A stretch of 9,746 nt of DNA, taken from the NCBI GenBank assembly GCA_017578085.1, contig PKQR01000080.1, forward strand, positions 1-9,746, in the 5' to 3' direction. The stretch comes from Bacillota bacterium. GTDB taxonomy: Bacteria; Bacillota; Limnochordia; Limnochordales; ZCTH02-B6. The position numbers and the translations under genes are program-made. Shown here one piece after another: positions 1-6,652 of the stretch. Below the pieces are notes generated by a model. The model made no database searches. It had not been told where the DNA came from and saw only the letters and a list, made by a program, of their open reading frames with translations. How positions within the stretch are numbered: position 1 is the first letter of the stretch; every line of letters starts with the position of its first letter.

Positions 1-2
1 TG

Positions 3-572
3 GTGATCATCGCCGATACGACCCCCTTTGTGCTGGTGCTGCCCGCCACCTTTGACAGCTTGTTTCATAGCCCCGAAGACAGCTATGACCGCTGGTTTCC
101 CGTTAACCTCTTGCGCTGGGTGCGCTTCTTGGCGGCCGCCCTGAGCCTCACCATACCCGGGCTGTACGTGGCGCTGGTGGCGTACCACCCGGGGATTTTG
201 CCCACCGAGTTCACGCTGCGCCTGATGACCTCCCGCGAGGGCGTCGCGTTTCCGGTGCTTGTGGAAGCCTTGCTGATGCAGTTTTTTCTGGAGTTGATAA
301 AGGAAGCCGGCTTCCGCATGCCCAGCCCAATCGGGCAGACGTTTGGCATCGTAGGCGGGCTGATCTTGGGCGACATGGGCGTGCGGGCGGGGCTGGTCAG
401 CGAGGCCATGGTGATCATTGTGGCCATCACGGCCGTGGATTCTGGCTGCGGCGTGGCCGCTCAGGGTCCAAGCCAACATGCTGATGACGACGCTGCTCCC
501 GGAAACGCCCGGCTGGGTTCCCAATGCGTACTTGGTCCTCGTTTCCACCTACCTGGTGCTGCACGGCCTTGA
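3..572 (+). CDS. gerA: Spore germination protein GerA family, 5' partial and 3' disrupted
   Basis: GerA-family subunit of an inner-membrane germinant receptor, which senses nutrients in dormant spores together with GerB and GerC. The start lies left of the window. Residues 1 to about 145 of the visible frame match the C-terminal membrane domain: an opening TPF.LVLP stretch, a SPED.YDRW segment, the PGLYVALVAYHPG helix, the LPTEF..RL..SREGV.FP loop, and the IGQTFGIVGGLILGD...AGLVSEAMVIIVAIT helices. After V145 (about position 437) the family would continue with IASF..P and three more membrane segments. Instead the frame runs through 44 unrelated polar residues (SGCGVAAQGPSQHADDD...) to a TGA at 570-572. 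The real C-terminus, roughly 100 residues, is missing. The downstream sequence is GerB in another frame, so this is probably a broken gene or a misassembly. Family assignment is secure; functionality is doubtful. Confidence 0.85.
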   Translation: MIIADTTPFVLVLPATFDSLFHSPEDSYDRWFPVNLLRWVRFLAAALSLTIPGLYVALVAYHPGILPTEFTLRLMTSREGVAFPVLVEALLMQFFLELIKEAGFRMPSPIGQTFGIVGGLILGDMGVRAGLVSEAMVIIVAITAVDSGCGVAAQGPSQHADDDAAPGNARLGSQCVLGPRFHLPGAARP

Positions 573-1257
573 GCCCATGGCCCGCATGTTCCTGCTGTTG
601 GCGCCGGCGTTCCTGGCGCCGCTGGTCGTCCTGATGATCCCCGCGTTTGCCGAGGCCGATTTCGGCCGCCTGCTGCCGGTGCTGGAGGAGGGGATGTCGG
701 CGGTGCTACACGGCGCGTGGATCACCTTGGCTCAAGGCTTCGGCCTTCCCATGGTCTGGATGGTGCTGCCCCACGTGCAGTCGCTGGAGCGGGCGCGCAG
801 CGCCGTCTTGGTGGGCGTGGGCTTCGTGTTCGTCCCGGCGTTGGCGCTGATGACGGTCACCTTGACGGTGCTGGGCCCGGCGGAGACAGCCGCGCGGATT
901 TACCCTACACTGCTTTTGTTCGAATTGGTAGAGGTCCCGGGGTTTACAGGGTTCAGGATTGACCCCATTTTCCTCGTGGTGTGGCTGGCGACGTCTTTTT
1001 CCACGGTGGCCCTGCTGCAGTACGCCGCCGCGACGGCGGTGCGGCGGCTCTTGGGGTTGGGCAGCATCCGCTGGCCGGTGGTATTGATCGGCCTTGCGCT
1101 CACGGTCTTGGGAGCGTGGCCCGTGGGACAGCTGGACTTGCTGCATGCCGGGCGAGCGTGGCTGCCGTGGGCCGTCAGCGGCGCGGCCTTCGGCGTCCCG
1201 TCGGTGCTGATGGTGATGGCTATGCTGCGCCGCCCGGCCCGGGAGGGAGCGCGGTGA
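418..1257 (+). CDS. gerB: Spore germination permease GerB family, N-terminally truncated
   Basis: GerB-family subunit of the germinant receptor, a polytopic membrane protein of the amino-acid permease (APC) superfamily. Similarity starts at about 436-445 and includes the family landmark LLPETPGWV, then the LEPMARMF helix, LLPVLEEGM, FGLPMVWMVLP, LTVLGPA and IDPIFLVVWL segments, ending in a basic tail. Family members are about 360-370 residues; only about 270 are present here, and the first two or three membrane helices are absent. The open frame begins with a TTG at 418 inside the gerA frame. An ATG at 478 is an alternative start, but neither has a good ribosome binding site. The stop overlaps the gerC start by 4 bp (GTGA), as expected in this operon. 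The intact 3' end and the missing 5' end point to a deletion that also removed the end of gerA. It is unlikely to work as a permease unless the junction is an assembly error. Confidence 0.8.
   Translation: MWPSRPWILAAAWPLRVQANMLMTTLLPETPGWVPNAYLVLVSTYLVLHGLEPMARMFLLLAPAFLAPLVVLMIPAFAEADFGRLLPVLEEGMSAVLHGAWITLAQGFGLPMVWMVLPHVQSLERARSAVLVGVGFVFVPALALMTVTLTVLGPAETAARIYPTLLLFELVEVPGFTGFRIDPIFLVVWLATSFSTVALLQYAAATAVRRLLGLGSIRWPVVLIGLALTVLGAWPVGQLDLLHAGRAWLPWAVSGAAFGVPSVLMVMAMLRRPAREGAR
430..450. other. gerA/gerB deletion or misassembly junction
   Basis: Within about 15 bases the family match switches from GerA (codons through 435-437) to GerB in another frame (from about 436-442). The join falls after the GerA motif VIIVAITAV and before the GerB stretch WILAAAWPLRV. 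The expected missing material is the last GerA helices, the intergenic sequence and the first GerB helices. I estimate roughly 0.6-0.7 kb from typical family lengths. The exact breakpoint cannot be placed without a parental copy. Confidence 0.7.
1242..1247 (+). promoter_or_regulatory. Ribosome binding site for gerC
   Basis: GGAGGG lies 6 nt upstream of the GTG at 1254, inside the 3' end of gerB. It fixes the gerC start even though the frame stays open upstream to 981. Confidence 0.7.
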
Positions 1258-2417
1258 GGCGCGGGCGGATCCCCGTGCTTGTGGCACTGGCCGCAGCGGT
1301 CGCACTGCTGGGCGGTTGCTGGGATTATGTGGATCTGGAGCGCCGCGCGATTATTTTGGCCGTCGGGGTCGACGTGGACCCTGACCGGGCGGGCGAGCTT
1401 CGCCTGTCGGTGGAGGTGCCCTCGCCCTCCGTGCCGCCGCAGCAGTCCATGGAAGCCGCGGGCGCTGGGCCGCGAAAGGTGGTGGCGCACGCCACAGGCG
1501 TTTCCATCGTCGAAGCGGCCAACCGTTTGCGGGGTCGCCTTGAGCGGCAGCCGCTCTGGACGCAAGTGATCGCGGTGGTGGTCGGGGAGCCCGTGGCGCG
1601 GCAGGGCGTCGCCCGGGTGTTGGATGTCTTCATGCGCTACGATCCGCTCAACGCGCGCGCATACCTGTACCTGACCGACGGCGAGGCACAGGCGGTGCTG
1701 GAGCAGATGCCCAACGCGCAGGCGCTGACGGCCTTGTCCCTGAGCACCTTCACCACGCAAGCGCCTTTTTTTCCGGAAGCCATCCGGCCCAGGGACATAG
1801 CGACGATTCACCGGGAGCTGAAAGAGACGGGCAGCACCGTGGTCGCCCGCATCACCATCCTGGGCGACCGGCTGCACATGGCCGGAGGCGGCGTCCTGAA
1901 GGATGGGGTTCTGGTCGGCTGGCTAGATCCCCAGGACACGGTGGGGACCAATTGGCTGCTGGGCAGGGTGAACCGGGCGCCGATCCCGCTTACCTGCCCG
2001 GGAGATCCCGACGCCTATGTGGTCGTGTGGGCCAGGTTGACCGACCACCGGGTATCGGTGACGCTGGACGGCGGTCGGCCCCGGTTTCACATCCGGCTGG
2101 GGGTTGCCGGCCGCCTCGTGGACATGGCCAGGTGTCCCCTGGACCCCGAGAATCCCGGGGATCTCCGCCAGCTAGTGGACGCCATGACGGCCACCGTGCG
2201 CGGGCAGGCGGAACGGGCCTTGATGCGGGCGCAGGAGGAGCTGCAAGTCGACTACTTGCGCCTAGGAGAGCAGCTGCGCCGCCGGTATCCCCACGTCTGG
2301 CGCGCCATCGATTGGGAGGCTGTGTTTCCGCAAACCGACGTCGTGATCGATGTGCGGGCCCACGGCGCGGGCATCGAGTCACCGGGGCTTGTGCGTTGGA
2401 CGGTGCCGTACAACTGA
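1254..2417 (+). CDS. gerC: Germinant receptor lipoprotein GerC family
   Basis: GerC-family lipoprotein, the subunit of the germinant receptor anchored to the outer face of the spore inner membrane. The GTG start gives a 387-residue protein, normal for the family. The N-terminus is a lipoprotein signal: basic MRRGR, a hydrophobic stretch at about 6-20, and a lipobox LGGC with the lipidated cysteine at residue 22. It is followed by the family hallmark CWDYVDLERRAIILAVGVD. The mid-region contains DVFMRYDPLNARAYLYL and a GGGVLKDGVLVGWLD segment, typical of the GerC domain. The C-terminal part has a long amphipathic stretch (ERALMRAQEELQVDYLRLGE), then the DW..VFPQTDVVIDV strand. It overlaps the upstream gerB frame by 4 bp, implying translational coupling. 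It appears intact, unlike its two operon partners. The last 39 bp overlap the convergent flavoprotein gene. Confidence 0.93.
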   Translation: MRRGRIPVLVALAAAVALLGGCWDYVDLERRAIILAVGVDVDPDRAGELRLSVEVPSPSVPPQQSMEAAGAGPRKVVAHATGVSIVEAANRLRGRLERQPLWTQVIAVVVGEPVARQGVARVLDVFMRYDPLNARAYLYLTDGEAQAVLEQMPNAQALTALSLSTFTTQAPFFPEAIRPRDIATIHRELKETGSTVVARITILGDRLHMAGGGVLKDGVLVGWLDPQDTVGTNWLLGRVNRAPIPLTCPGDPDAYVVVWARLTDHRVSVTLDGGRPRFHIRLGVAGRLVDMARCPLDPENPGDLRQLVDAMTATVRGQAERALMRAQEELQVDYLRLGEQLRRRYPHVWRAIDWEAVFPQTDVVIDVRAHGAGIESPGLVRWTVPYN

Positions 2418-3650
2418 AGCCGGCGGGTCCGGAACGGGCACATGGTCTTGGGACCAAAGGTCTTCGGACGGCCCCGGGTGCCCGCCCGGCGCGCCGTCAG
2501 GCGGCTTGTTCGCGGGCTGCAGCCGGAAAACGAGCAAATAGAGCTCTAGAGCCTGTTTTGCCCAGCGGGGCAAGCGCCCCGCAAGGAAGAAGCGGGTGCG
2601 AACGCGCCCTTGCTGTGGGGCGGGCGTCCGGATGGACAACAGCCCCCGGCCGGGGCCGAGGTCGACGAGGCACGCCAGTACAGAGCGGTAGTCGGCGGGC
2701 TGGGCGAGGCCTAGATCCGCGGCGATGTTGGCCACGGCGACGCGGGCCTGCTGTTCGGCCATATAGCCTGTCTTGGGACCCGGGAACGCGACGCAATCGC
2801 CGGCCGCGAAGATGTTGACGTATGCCCGGGAACGCATGGCCTGATCCGTGATGACAAACCCGTCCGCGTCGGTGAGGTAGGGCACCTCCTTGAGAAACGC
2901 GGGGCCCTGGTAGGCGGGCAGGGCGACCAGGAGCGATGCGGGCAGCTCGTAGCCGTCGCCCAGCACGACGCCGGTGGGCGTCACCTGCTCGATAAAGGTG
3001 CTCGTCAGGACCCGGATGCCCGCTTGGTCCAGCCACCGGCGCGCGATGTTGACGGCTTGCGTTCCCCCGACGGAATAGGGGTCATCCTCATACGTGATAA
3101 ACGTGATCCGGCAGCGGTCCTGCAGACCCCGCTGTTGGAAAAAGGCGGCGGCCTGAAAGACGAACTCATACGCGGGACAGGTGAGGGGGGAGTGGGGGTG
3201 CAGGGCCATGACCACTTCCCCGCCGCGAAAGCTGTGCAGGGCTTGGCGCAGCCGCACGGCGTCCGGCAGCCAGATCGGTATATGGCAACGGTCCGGCCAG
3301 CCGGGGGGCGCCTTGGGCGGGGAGCTCCCGCCCAGGGCGATGATGAGGAAATCGTAGCCGTAGCGCCCCCGTTGCCCGTACACGGTACCGCTGTTGGGCT
3401 CGAGGCCGTCCACCTGATCTTGGATGAACTCGATCCCGTAGGTCTCCAGAATCCGGGGCCGCGGGGCGCAGATCTCTTGCGGGTTCCGTTGGCCAACGGC
3501 GACCCACGGGAGCGACGGCCGGCAGACGAACGTGTCCGTCCGGTCGATGACGGTGATCCGGGCCCGGGTTCCCAAGAGCCGGCGGGCCGTGCGGGCGGCT
3601 TCCAGCCCAGCGAAGCTGCCGCCCAGGATGAGAAGGCGCGTCGTAGCCAC
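2379..3650 (-). CDS. sqr: Sulfide:quinone oxidoreductase-like FAD flavoprotein
   Basis: FAD-dependent pyridine nucleotide-disulfide oxidoreductase fold, closest by motif to sulfide:quinone oxidoreductases, which oxidise sulfide and reduce membrane quinone. With the GTG start at 3650 the protein has 423 residues and begins ATTRLLILGGSFAGLEAAR, the N-terminal FAD dinucleotide fold (G10-G15). C122, C158 (LTCPAYEF) and C327 (VLACLVDLG) sit where SQRs carry their three catalytic cysteines. The second FAD motif is IFAAGDC at about 280-286, followed by GPKTGYMAEQQA. Residues 351-378 (FFLAGRLPRWAKQALELY) resemble the amphipathic membrane-binding C-terminus of SQRs. A further 45-residue proline-rich tail then runs into gerC. 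An ATG at 3707 would add 19 residues, but those codons are rich in A/T-ending types (ATA, GCA, CCT, GGA, ACA) and no family match is expected there, so GTG 3650 is preferred. Its own ribosome site is poor. A related NADH dehydrogenase-like role cannot be excluded. Confidence 0.85.
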   Translation of the reverse strand: MATTRLLILGGSFAGLEAARTARRLLGTRARITVIDRTDTFVCRPSLPWVAVGQRNPQEICAPRPRILETYGIEFIQDQVDGLEPNSGTVYGQRGRYGYDFLIIALGGSSPPKAPPGWPDRCHIPIWLPDAVRLRQALHSFRGGEVVMALHPHSPLTCPAYEFVFQAAAFFQQRGLQDRCRITFITYEDDPYSVGGTQAVNIARRWLDQAGIRVLTSTFIEQVTPTGVVLGDGYELPASLLVALPAYQGPAFLKEVPYLTDADGFVITDQAMRSRAYVNIFAAGDCVAFPGPKTGYMAEQQARVAVANIAADLGLAQPADYRSVLACLVDLGPGRGLLSIRTPAPQQGRVRTRFFLAGRLPRWAKQALELYLLVFRLQPANKPPDGAPGGHPGPSEDLWSQDHVPVPDPPASVVRHRPTHKPR

Positions 3651-3722
3651 CCCTCGCGCTATTGTGCCGCGTCCAGGTGCCCTTATGCCGTTGTGCTTCT
3701 GCGCCATGACGGGCGTTGCCCC

Positions 3723-3750
3723 AGGATTGGGCGGCGGGGCGGCGGGTCAA
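3723..3750 (-). promoter_or_regulatory. Weak candidate promoter for the SQR-like gene
   Basis: On the minus strand, TTGACC (3750-3745) is followed after 16 nt by AATCCT (3728-3723). The -35 matches consensus at five of six bases; the -10 matches at only three of six. It would give a leader of about 65 nt before the GTG at 3650. The location in the 162-bp divergent gap (3651-3812) supports it, but base composition alone could produce it. I saw no convincing promoter for the + strand operon in the same gap. Confidence 0.2.
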
Positions 3751-3799
3751 GCTAGGCGCGAGGGCCCCCTTGCGGCAGGGGAGCTGGGCGCTAGGCGAC

Positions 3800-3807
3800 A
3801 AGGAGGG
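3800..3807 (+). promoter_or_regulatory. Ribosome binding site for the FMN protein gene
   Basis: AAGGAGGG, close to the perfect anti-16S complement, lies 5 nt upstream of the ATG at 3813. It settles the start of the first gene of the operon. Confidence 0.8.
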
Positions 3808-3812
3808 CGAAC

Positions 3813-5231
3813 ATGGGGCGGAAAGGTGAGCTACCAGGAGCGCGGCCTTGGGCGGCGTGGCTGTGGCCCATGGCTGCGGGCGCCGCCGCGCTGGCGGGCC
3901 GGGGCCTGCTGGGAGCGTGGATCAGGGACGGGCTGCAGGAGGTTGTGCGCACGTTTATGATGCGCCTGGAAAGCGACCCGTACCGGGAAAACCTGTGGGA
4001 ACTGGTGAGCGCCACCCGGCGGCCGGGTCCCCAAGTCATCCTCGAAAACGGCTTGCGGGCCGAACACGGGGTCCTCCTGCAACGGCCGCTGGGCAGCCCG
4101 CGCCGCTGGCCTAACCTGGAAGCCCTCGTGTTTGACGGAGCCCAGTTGGCCCGACGCCCCGCCTCCTACGATGTGCCGGTGGACATGGCGGTCACCTTGG
4201 GGCCGCAGGCGCAACGGCCGCTCCGGGTCGACATCCCGATCCTCATCTCGGGCATGGCCTACGGCCTAGCCCTGAGCCGGAGGGCGAAAGTGGCCTTGGC
4301 GCGGGGGGCGGCTTTGGCGGGGACCGCCAGCAACAGCGGCGAGGGGCCGGTTTTGCCCTTGGAGCGGCAGGCAAATACAAAGCTGATCATGCAGTATCCC
4401 CGGGCCAGCTGGGGCGGGGACCCGGAGGCACTGGGGCACGCGGCCATGGTGGAGATCCACTTTGGACAGGGCGCGTCGACAGGCGTCGGCGGTGAGGTGG
4501 TCGGCGTCCGCAGCAACCGCCGCCTCCGCCGGGAGCTGGGCGTCGCGCCCGGGCAGCCTGCCGTCATCTACTCGCGCCACGAAGCGCTCAAGTCACGCTC
4601 CCTGGGGGACCTGGTGGAAGAGCTGAGAGCCGAGACGAAGGGCGTTCCCATCGGCGTCAAGCTCGCGCCCGGGCGCAGGCTGGAGGAGGACCTGGACGCC
4701 TCCCTCTCTGCCGGTGTCGACGTCATCGTCCTCGACGGCGCACAAGCCGCCACCAAAGGCAGCGCACCCATCCTGCAGGATGATTTCGGCCTGCCGACCC
4801 TCTACGCGCTGGTGCGGGCGGTGCGACACTTGGAAGTCCGGGGCGTCCGGGACCGGGTGAGCCTCATCGTCGGCGGCGGCCTTTACACCCCCGGTGATTT
4901 CCTGAAAGTGCTGGCCTTGGGCGCCGACGCGGTTTACATCGGGACGGTGGCCTTGTTTGTCATCTGCCAAGGCCAGGTATTCAAGGCGCTTCCGTGGGAA
5001 CCCCCGACGCAGCTGGTGTTTTTTGGAGGACACCAAGAACACGAGCTGGACGTGGACGAGGGCGCCCACCGGCTGGCCAACTACCTGCGAGCGGCGGCCT
5101 GGGAGATCGCGCTGGCCGTGCGGGCTTTGGGGAAGACTTCGGTGCGGGACGTCTCCCAAGAAGACCTTATGGCCCTGGACGAGCTCACCGCGCGCCTTTG
5201 CGGCGTCCCGGTGGCGTACGAGAGGCTGTAG
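3813..5231 (+). CDS. FMN-binding glutamate synthase-like protein, membrane-anchored, no Fe-S motif
   Basis: 472-residue protein with the FMN-binding TIM-barrel domain of the glutamate synthase large subunit, without the glutaminase or GltB C-terminal domains. Residues 13-36 form one likely membrane helix. Barrel motifs seen in order: IPILISGMAYG..LSRRAKVALARGAALAG (141-170) with TASNSGEG (171-178), VEIHFGQGASTGVGG (213-227), IGVKLAPG (280-287), GVDVIVLDGA..ATKGSAP (301-319), and the phosphate-binding GGGLYTPGDFLKVLALGADAVYIGT (354-378). In true glutamate synthases this is followed by a cysteine cluster for [3Fe-4S]. Here only C385 is present, and the region reads GQVFKALPWEPPTQ instead. That resembles, from memory, the B. 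subtilis YerD-type branch, whose function is unsettled. It is therefore unlikely to be a normal glutamate synthase. It opens an operon with a cupredoxin 18 bp downstream. The substrate is unknown; the fold call is firm. Confidence 0.88.
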   Translation: MGRKGELPGARPWAAWLWPMAAGAAALAGRGLLGAWIRDGLQEVVRTFMMRLESDPYRENLWELVSATRRPGPQVILENGLRAEHGVLLQRPLGSPRRWPNLEALVFDGAQLARRPASYDVPVDMAVTLGPQAQRPLRVDIPILISGMAYGLALSRRAKVALARGAALAGTASNSGEGPVLPLERQANTKLIMQYPRASWGGDPEALGHAAMVEIHFGQGASTGVGGEVVGVRSNRRLRRELGVAPGQPAVIYSRHEALKSRSLGDLVEELRAETKGVPIGVKLAPGRRLEEDLDASLSAGVDVIVLDGAQAATKGSAPILQDDFGLPTLYALVRAVRHLEVRGVRDRVSLIVGGGLYTPGDFLKVLALGADAVYIGTVALFVICQGQVFKALPWEPPTQLVFFGGHQEHELDVDEGAHRLANYLRAAAWEIALAVRALGKTSVRDVSQEDLMALDELTARLCGVPVAYERL

Positions 5232-5235
5232 TGGG

Positions 5236-5241
5236 AAGGAG
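5236..5241 (+). promoter_or_regulatory. Ribosome binding site for the cupredoxin gene
   Basis: AAGGAG lies 8 nt before the ATG at 5250, in the 18-bp gap after the FMN protein gene. Confidence 0.65.
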
Positions 5242-5249
5242 AGGGCGAA

Positions 5250-5621
5250 ATGCGTGCCGTCATCTGGGCGGCGGTGGTCATCGTGCTATTGCTCGGGGCG
5301 CTAACGTACGGCAGGGCGTTGCTGGCGCCCACGGAGCCCGTGGGCGTGCGGGAGCTGACGGTACAAGGGTTTGAGTACGGGTTTGACCCGGCGGAGCTGA
5401 CCATCCACCGGGGGGAAGCCGTGCGCCTCCTCTTTCGCAACACGGGCACCATCGAGCACGACCTGACGATCCCCGACTGGGACGCGGCCACGCCCATCTT
5501 GGCGCCGGGCGAAGAAGCCGTCGTGGAGTTCCAGGCGAGGCGCTCGGGCACGTTCCGGTTCCTCTGCACCGTGCCAGGCCACAACGAGCTGGGCATGAAT
5601 GGCACTATCCGGGTGGAGTAA
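5250..5621 (+). CDS. Membrane-anchored cupredoxin (type-1 copper protein)
   Basis: 123-residue small blue-copper-like protein. Residues 4-20 are a hydrophobic helix after MR, with no lipobox cysteine, so it is probably an uncleaved anchor placing the domain outside the cytoplasm. The rest is a cupredoxin beta-sandwich: FEYGFDPAELTIHRGEAVRL (41-60), then N..TIEHDLTIPD with candidate ligand H70, and FRFLCTVPGHNELGMNGTI. In the last segment C106, H111 and M116 (spacing C-x4-H-x4-M) complete a type-1 copper site. Such proteins shuttle single electrons or store copper at the membrane surface. Single C rather than C-x3-C argues against a dinuclear CuA site of oxidase subunit II. It lies 18 bp after the FMN protein gene and ahead of two ABC exporters, so an extracytoplasmic redox or copper-linked role with these neighbours is plausible but unproven. 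Confidence 0.9.
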   Translation: MRAVIWAAVVIVLLLGALTYGRALLAPTEPVGVRELTVQGFEYGFDPAELTIHRGEAVRLLFRNTGTIEHDLTIPDWDAATPILAPGEEAVVEFQARRSGTFRFLCTVPGHNELGMNGTIRVE

Positions 5622-5671
5622 GGGGGGAGGAGTGGCTACCCCAAAAGAGAATGATGGTCGGGTACAGCCGC

Positions 5672-5681
5672 AGGAGGAGGT
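5672..5681 (+). promoter_or_regulatory. Ribosome binding site deciding the first ABC ATPase start
   Basis: AGGAGGAGGT ends 8 nt upstream of the in-frame GTG at 5690. It favours this start over the in-frame ATGs at 5651 and 5654, which lack a well-spaced site and would add an arginine-rich extension atypical of the family. Confidence 0.7.
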
Positions 5682-5689
5682 CGGCACCG

Positions 5690-6646
5690 GTGGGCCATCT
5701 GCAGGCGGCGCCCGGCCCGGAACTCGCCATCGTGGTGGAGGGACTCGTCAAGCGCTATGGGTCTGTGACCGCGGTGGACGGTATCAGCTTTACGGTCGCG
5801 CGCGGCGAAACCTTTGGCCTCCTGGGACCTAACGGAGCGGGCAAGACGACGACGCTGGAGATCATCGAGGGCCTGCGCAAGCCCGACGGCGGGCGGGTGA
5901 TCGTCGCAGGCGTCGACGCGATCAAGGAGTCCCGGCGGGCGCGCGCCCGCATGGGCGTGCAGCTACAGTACGCCGGCCTGTTTGAGCTCCTGACCGTCGC
6001 CGAAACGATCCGCCTGTTTGCCCGCTTTCACCGCCGCCGTGTGGACGAGCGGGTGCTCCTGGAGCGGCTGCAGCTGGTCGACAAGGCCAAGGCCCTGGTG
6101 AAAACCTTGTCCGGCGGGCAGCGGCAGCGGCTGTCCATTGCCCTGGCGCTGGTCAACGACCCGAAAGTGGTGTTTCTCGACGAACCGACGACGGGGCTGG
6201 ACCCGCAGGCCCGCCGGAATTTGTGGGACGTGGTCCGCTCCATCCGGGACGAGGGCCGCACCGTCGTCCTCACAACCCATTACATGGACGAGGCGGAGGC
6301 GCTTTGCGAACGGGTGGCCATCATCGACCACGGCCGTCTTGTCGCCCTGGATACACCCCAGGCGCTTATCCGGCAATACGCCCCCGGCGTCAAGGTTCAC
6401 GTGCGGCCGCAGGACGGGGCGGCAACGGCGCTGGCGGACGCCCTGCGCTCGCTGCCCGGTGTCCAGCGCGTCTCAGCGGACGCCCCGGACGAGGTCGTCC
6501 TCTTCAGCGTAGATTTTGAGGAAACCATCGCCGCCCTGATACGGCTGGGCAAGGAAGGAGCCGTCCGGTACCAGTCCCTCAGGGTGGAAGCGCCCAACCT
6601 GGAGGACGTGTTTCTGCAGCTGACTGGGCGGCGGCTGCGGGAGTGA
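5690..6646 (+). CDS. ABC exporter ATP-binding protein, DrrA-like
   Basis: 318-residue ATPase that powers an ABC-2 type exporter at the cytoplasmic membrane face. Landmarks with the GTG 5690 start: A-loop region KRYGSVTAV (21-29), Walker A GPNGAGKT (46-53), Q-loop area GVQLQYAGLFE (89-99), signature LSGGQRQR (140-147), Walker B VVFLDEPTTGLDP (160-172), switch histidine H197 in TTHYMDEAEAL. The C-terminal 90 residues form an accessory domain ending in LEAPNLEDVF-type sequence (VEAPNLEDVFLQLTGR), typical of DrrA/CcmA-like ATPases with an ABC-2 partner. All catalytic residues are present. The next gene, 6 bp downstream, encodes the matching permease. The substrate cannot be read from the sequence; DrrA relatives export drugs, lipids or polysaccharide precursors. 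Confidence 0.92.
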   Translation: MGHLQAAPGPELAIVVEGLVKRYGSVTAVDGISFTVARGETFGLLGPNGAGKTTTLEIIEGLRKPDGGRVIVAGVDAIKESRRARARMGVQLQYAGLFELLTVAETIRLFARFHRRRVDERVLLERLQLVDKAKALVKTLSGGQRQRLSIALALVNDPKVVFLDEPTTGLDPQARRNLWDVVRSIRDEGRTVVLTTHYMDEAEALCERVAIIDHGRLVALDTPQALIRQYAPGVKVHVRPQDGAATALADALRSLPGVQRVSADAPDEVVLFSVDFEETIAALIRLGKEGAVRYQSLRVEAPNLEDVFLQLTGRRLRE

Positions 6647-6652
6647 ACGGTT

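Noticed and set aside
981..1253. Upstream extension of the gerC frame to 981
   Set aside because: It overlaps conserved GerB sequence; the lipoprotein signal and ribosome site fix the start at 1254.
706..1877. Long antisense open frames opposite gerB and gerC (706-1305 and 900-1877, minus strand)
   Set aside because: Low-complexity, Arg/His/Gln-rich translations with no recognisable family; they are shadows of GC-rich coding frames on the + strand.
2443..2456. Inverted repeat TGGTC-TTGG-GACCA downstream of the gerC stop, as a possible terminator
   Set aside because: The stem is only 5 bp, no T-tract follows on either strand, and it lies inside the coding tail of the SQR-like gene.
2543..2552. 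Perfect palindrome GCTCTAGAGC
   Set aside because: It lies within the conserved LELYLL codons of the SQR-like gene; a single 10-bp palindrome is not evidence of an operator there.
1952..2818. 288-residue + strand open frame across the end of gerC and the SQR-like gene
   Set aside because: Gly/Arg/Pro-rich composition, no motifs, and it overlaps two genes with clear family matches.
3024..3755. 243-residue + strand open frame opposite the SQR-like gene
   Set aside because: It is the complement of well-supported FAD motifs and has no family signature of its own.
3769..3784. Small inverted repeat CCCCT...AGGGG in the divergent gap
   Set aside because: A 5-bp stem in very GC-rich DNA is expected by chance, and there is no accompanying T-run or second operator half.
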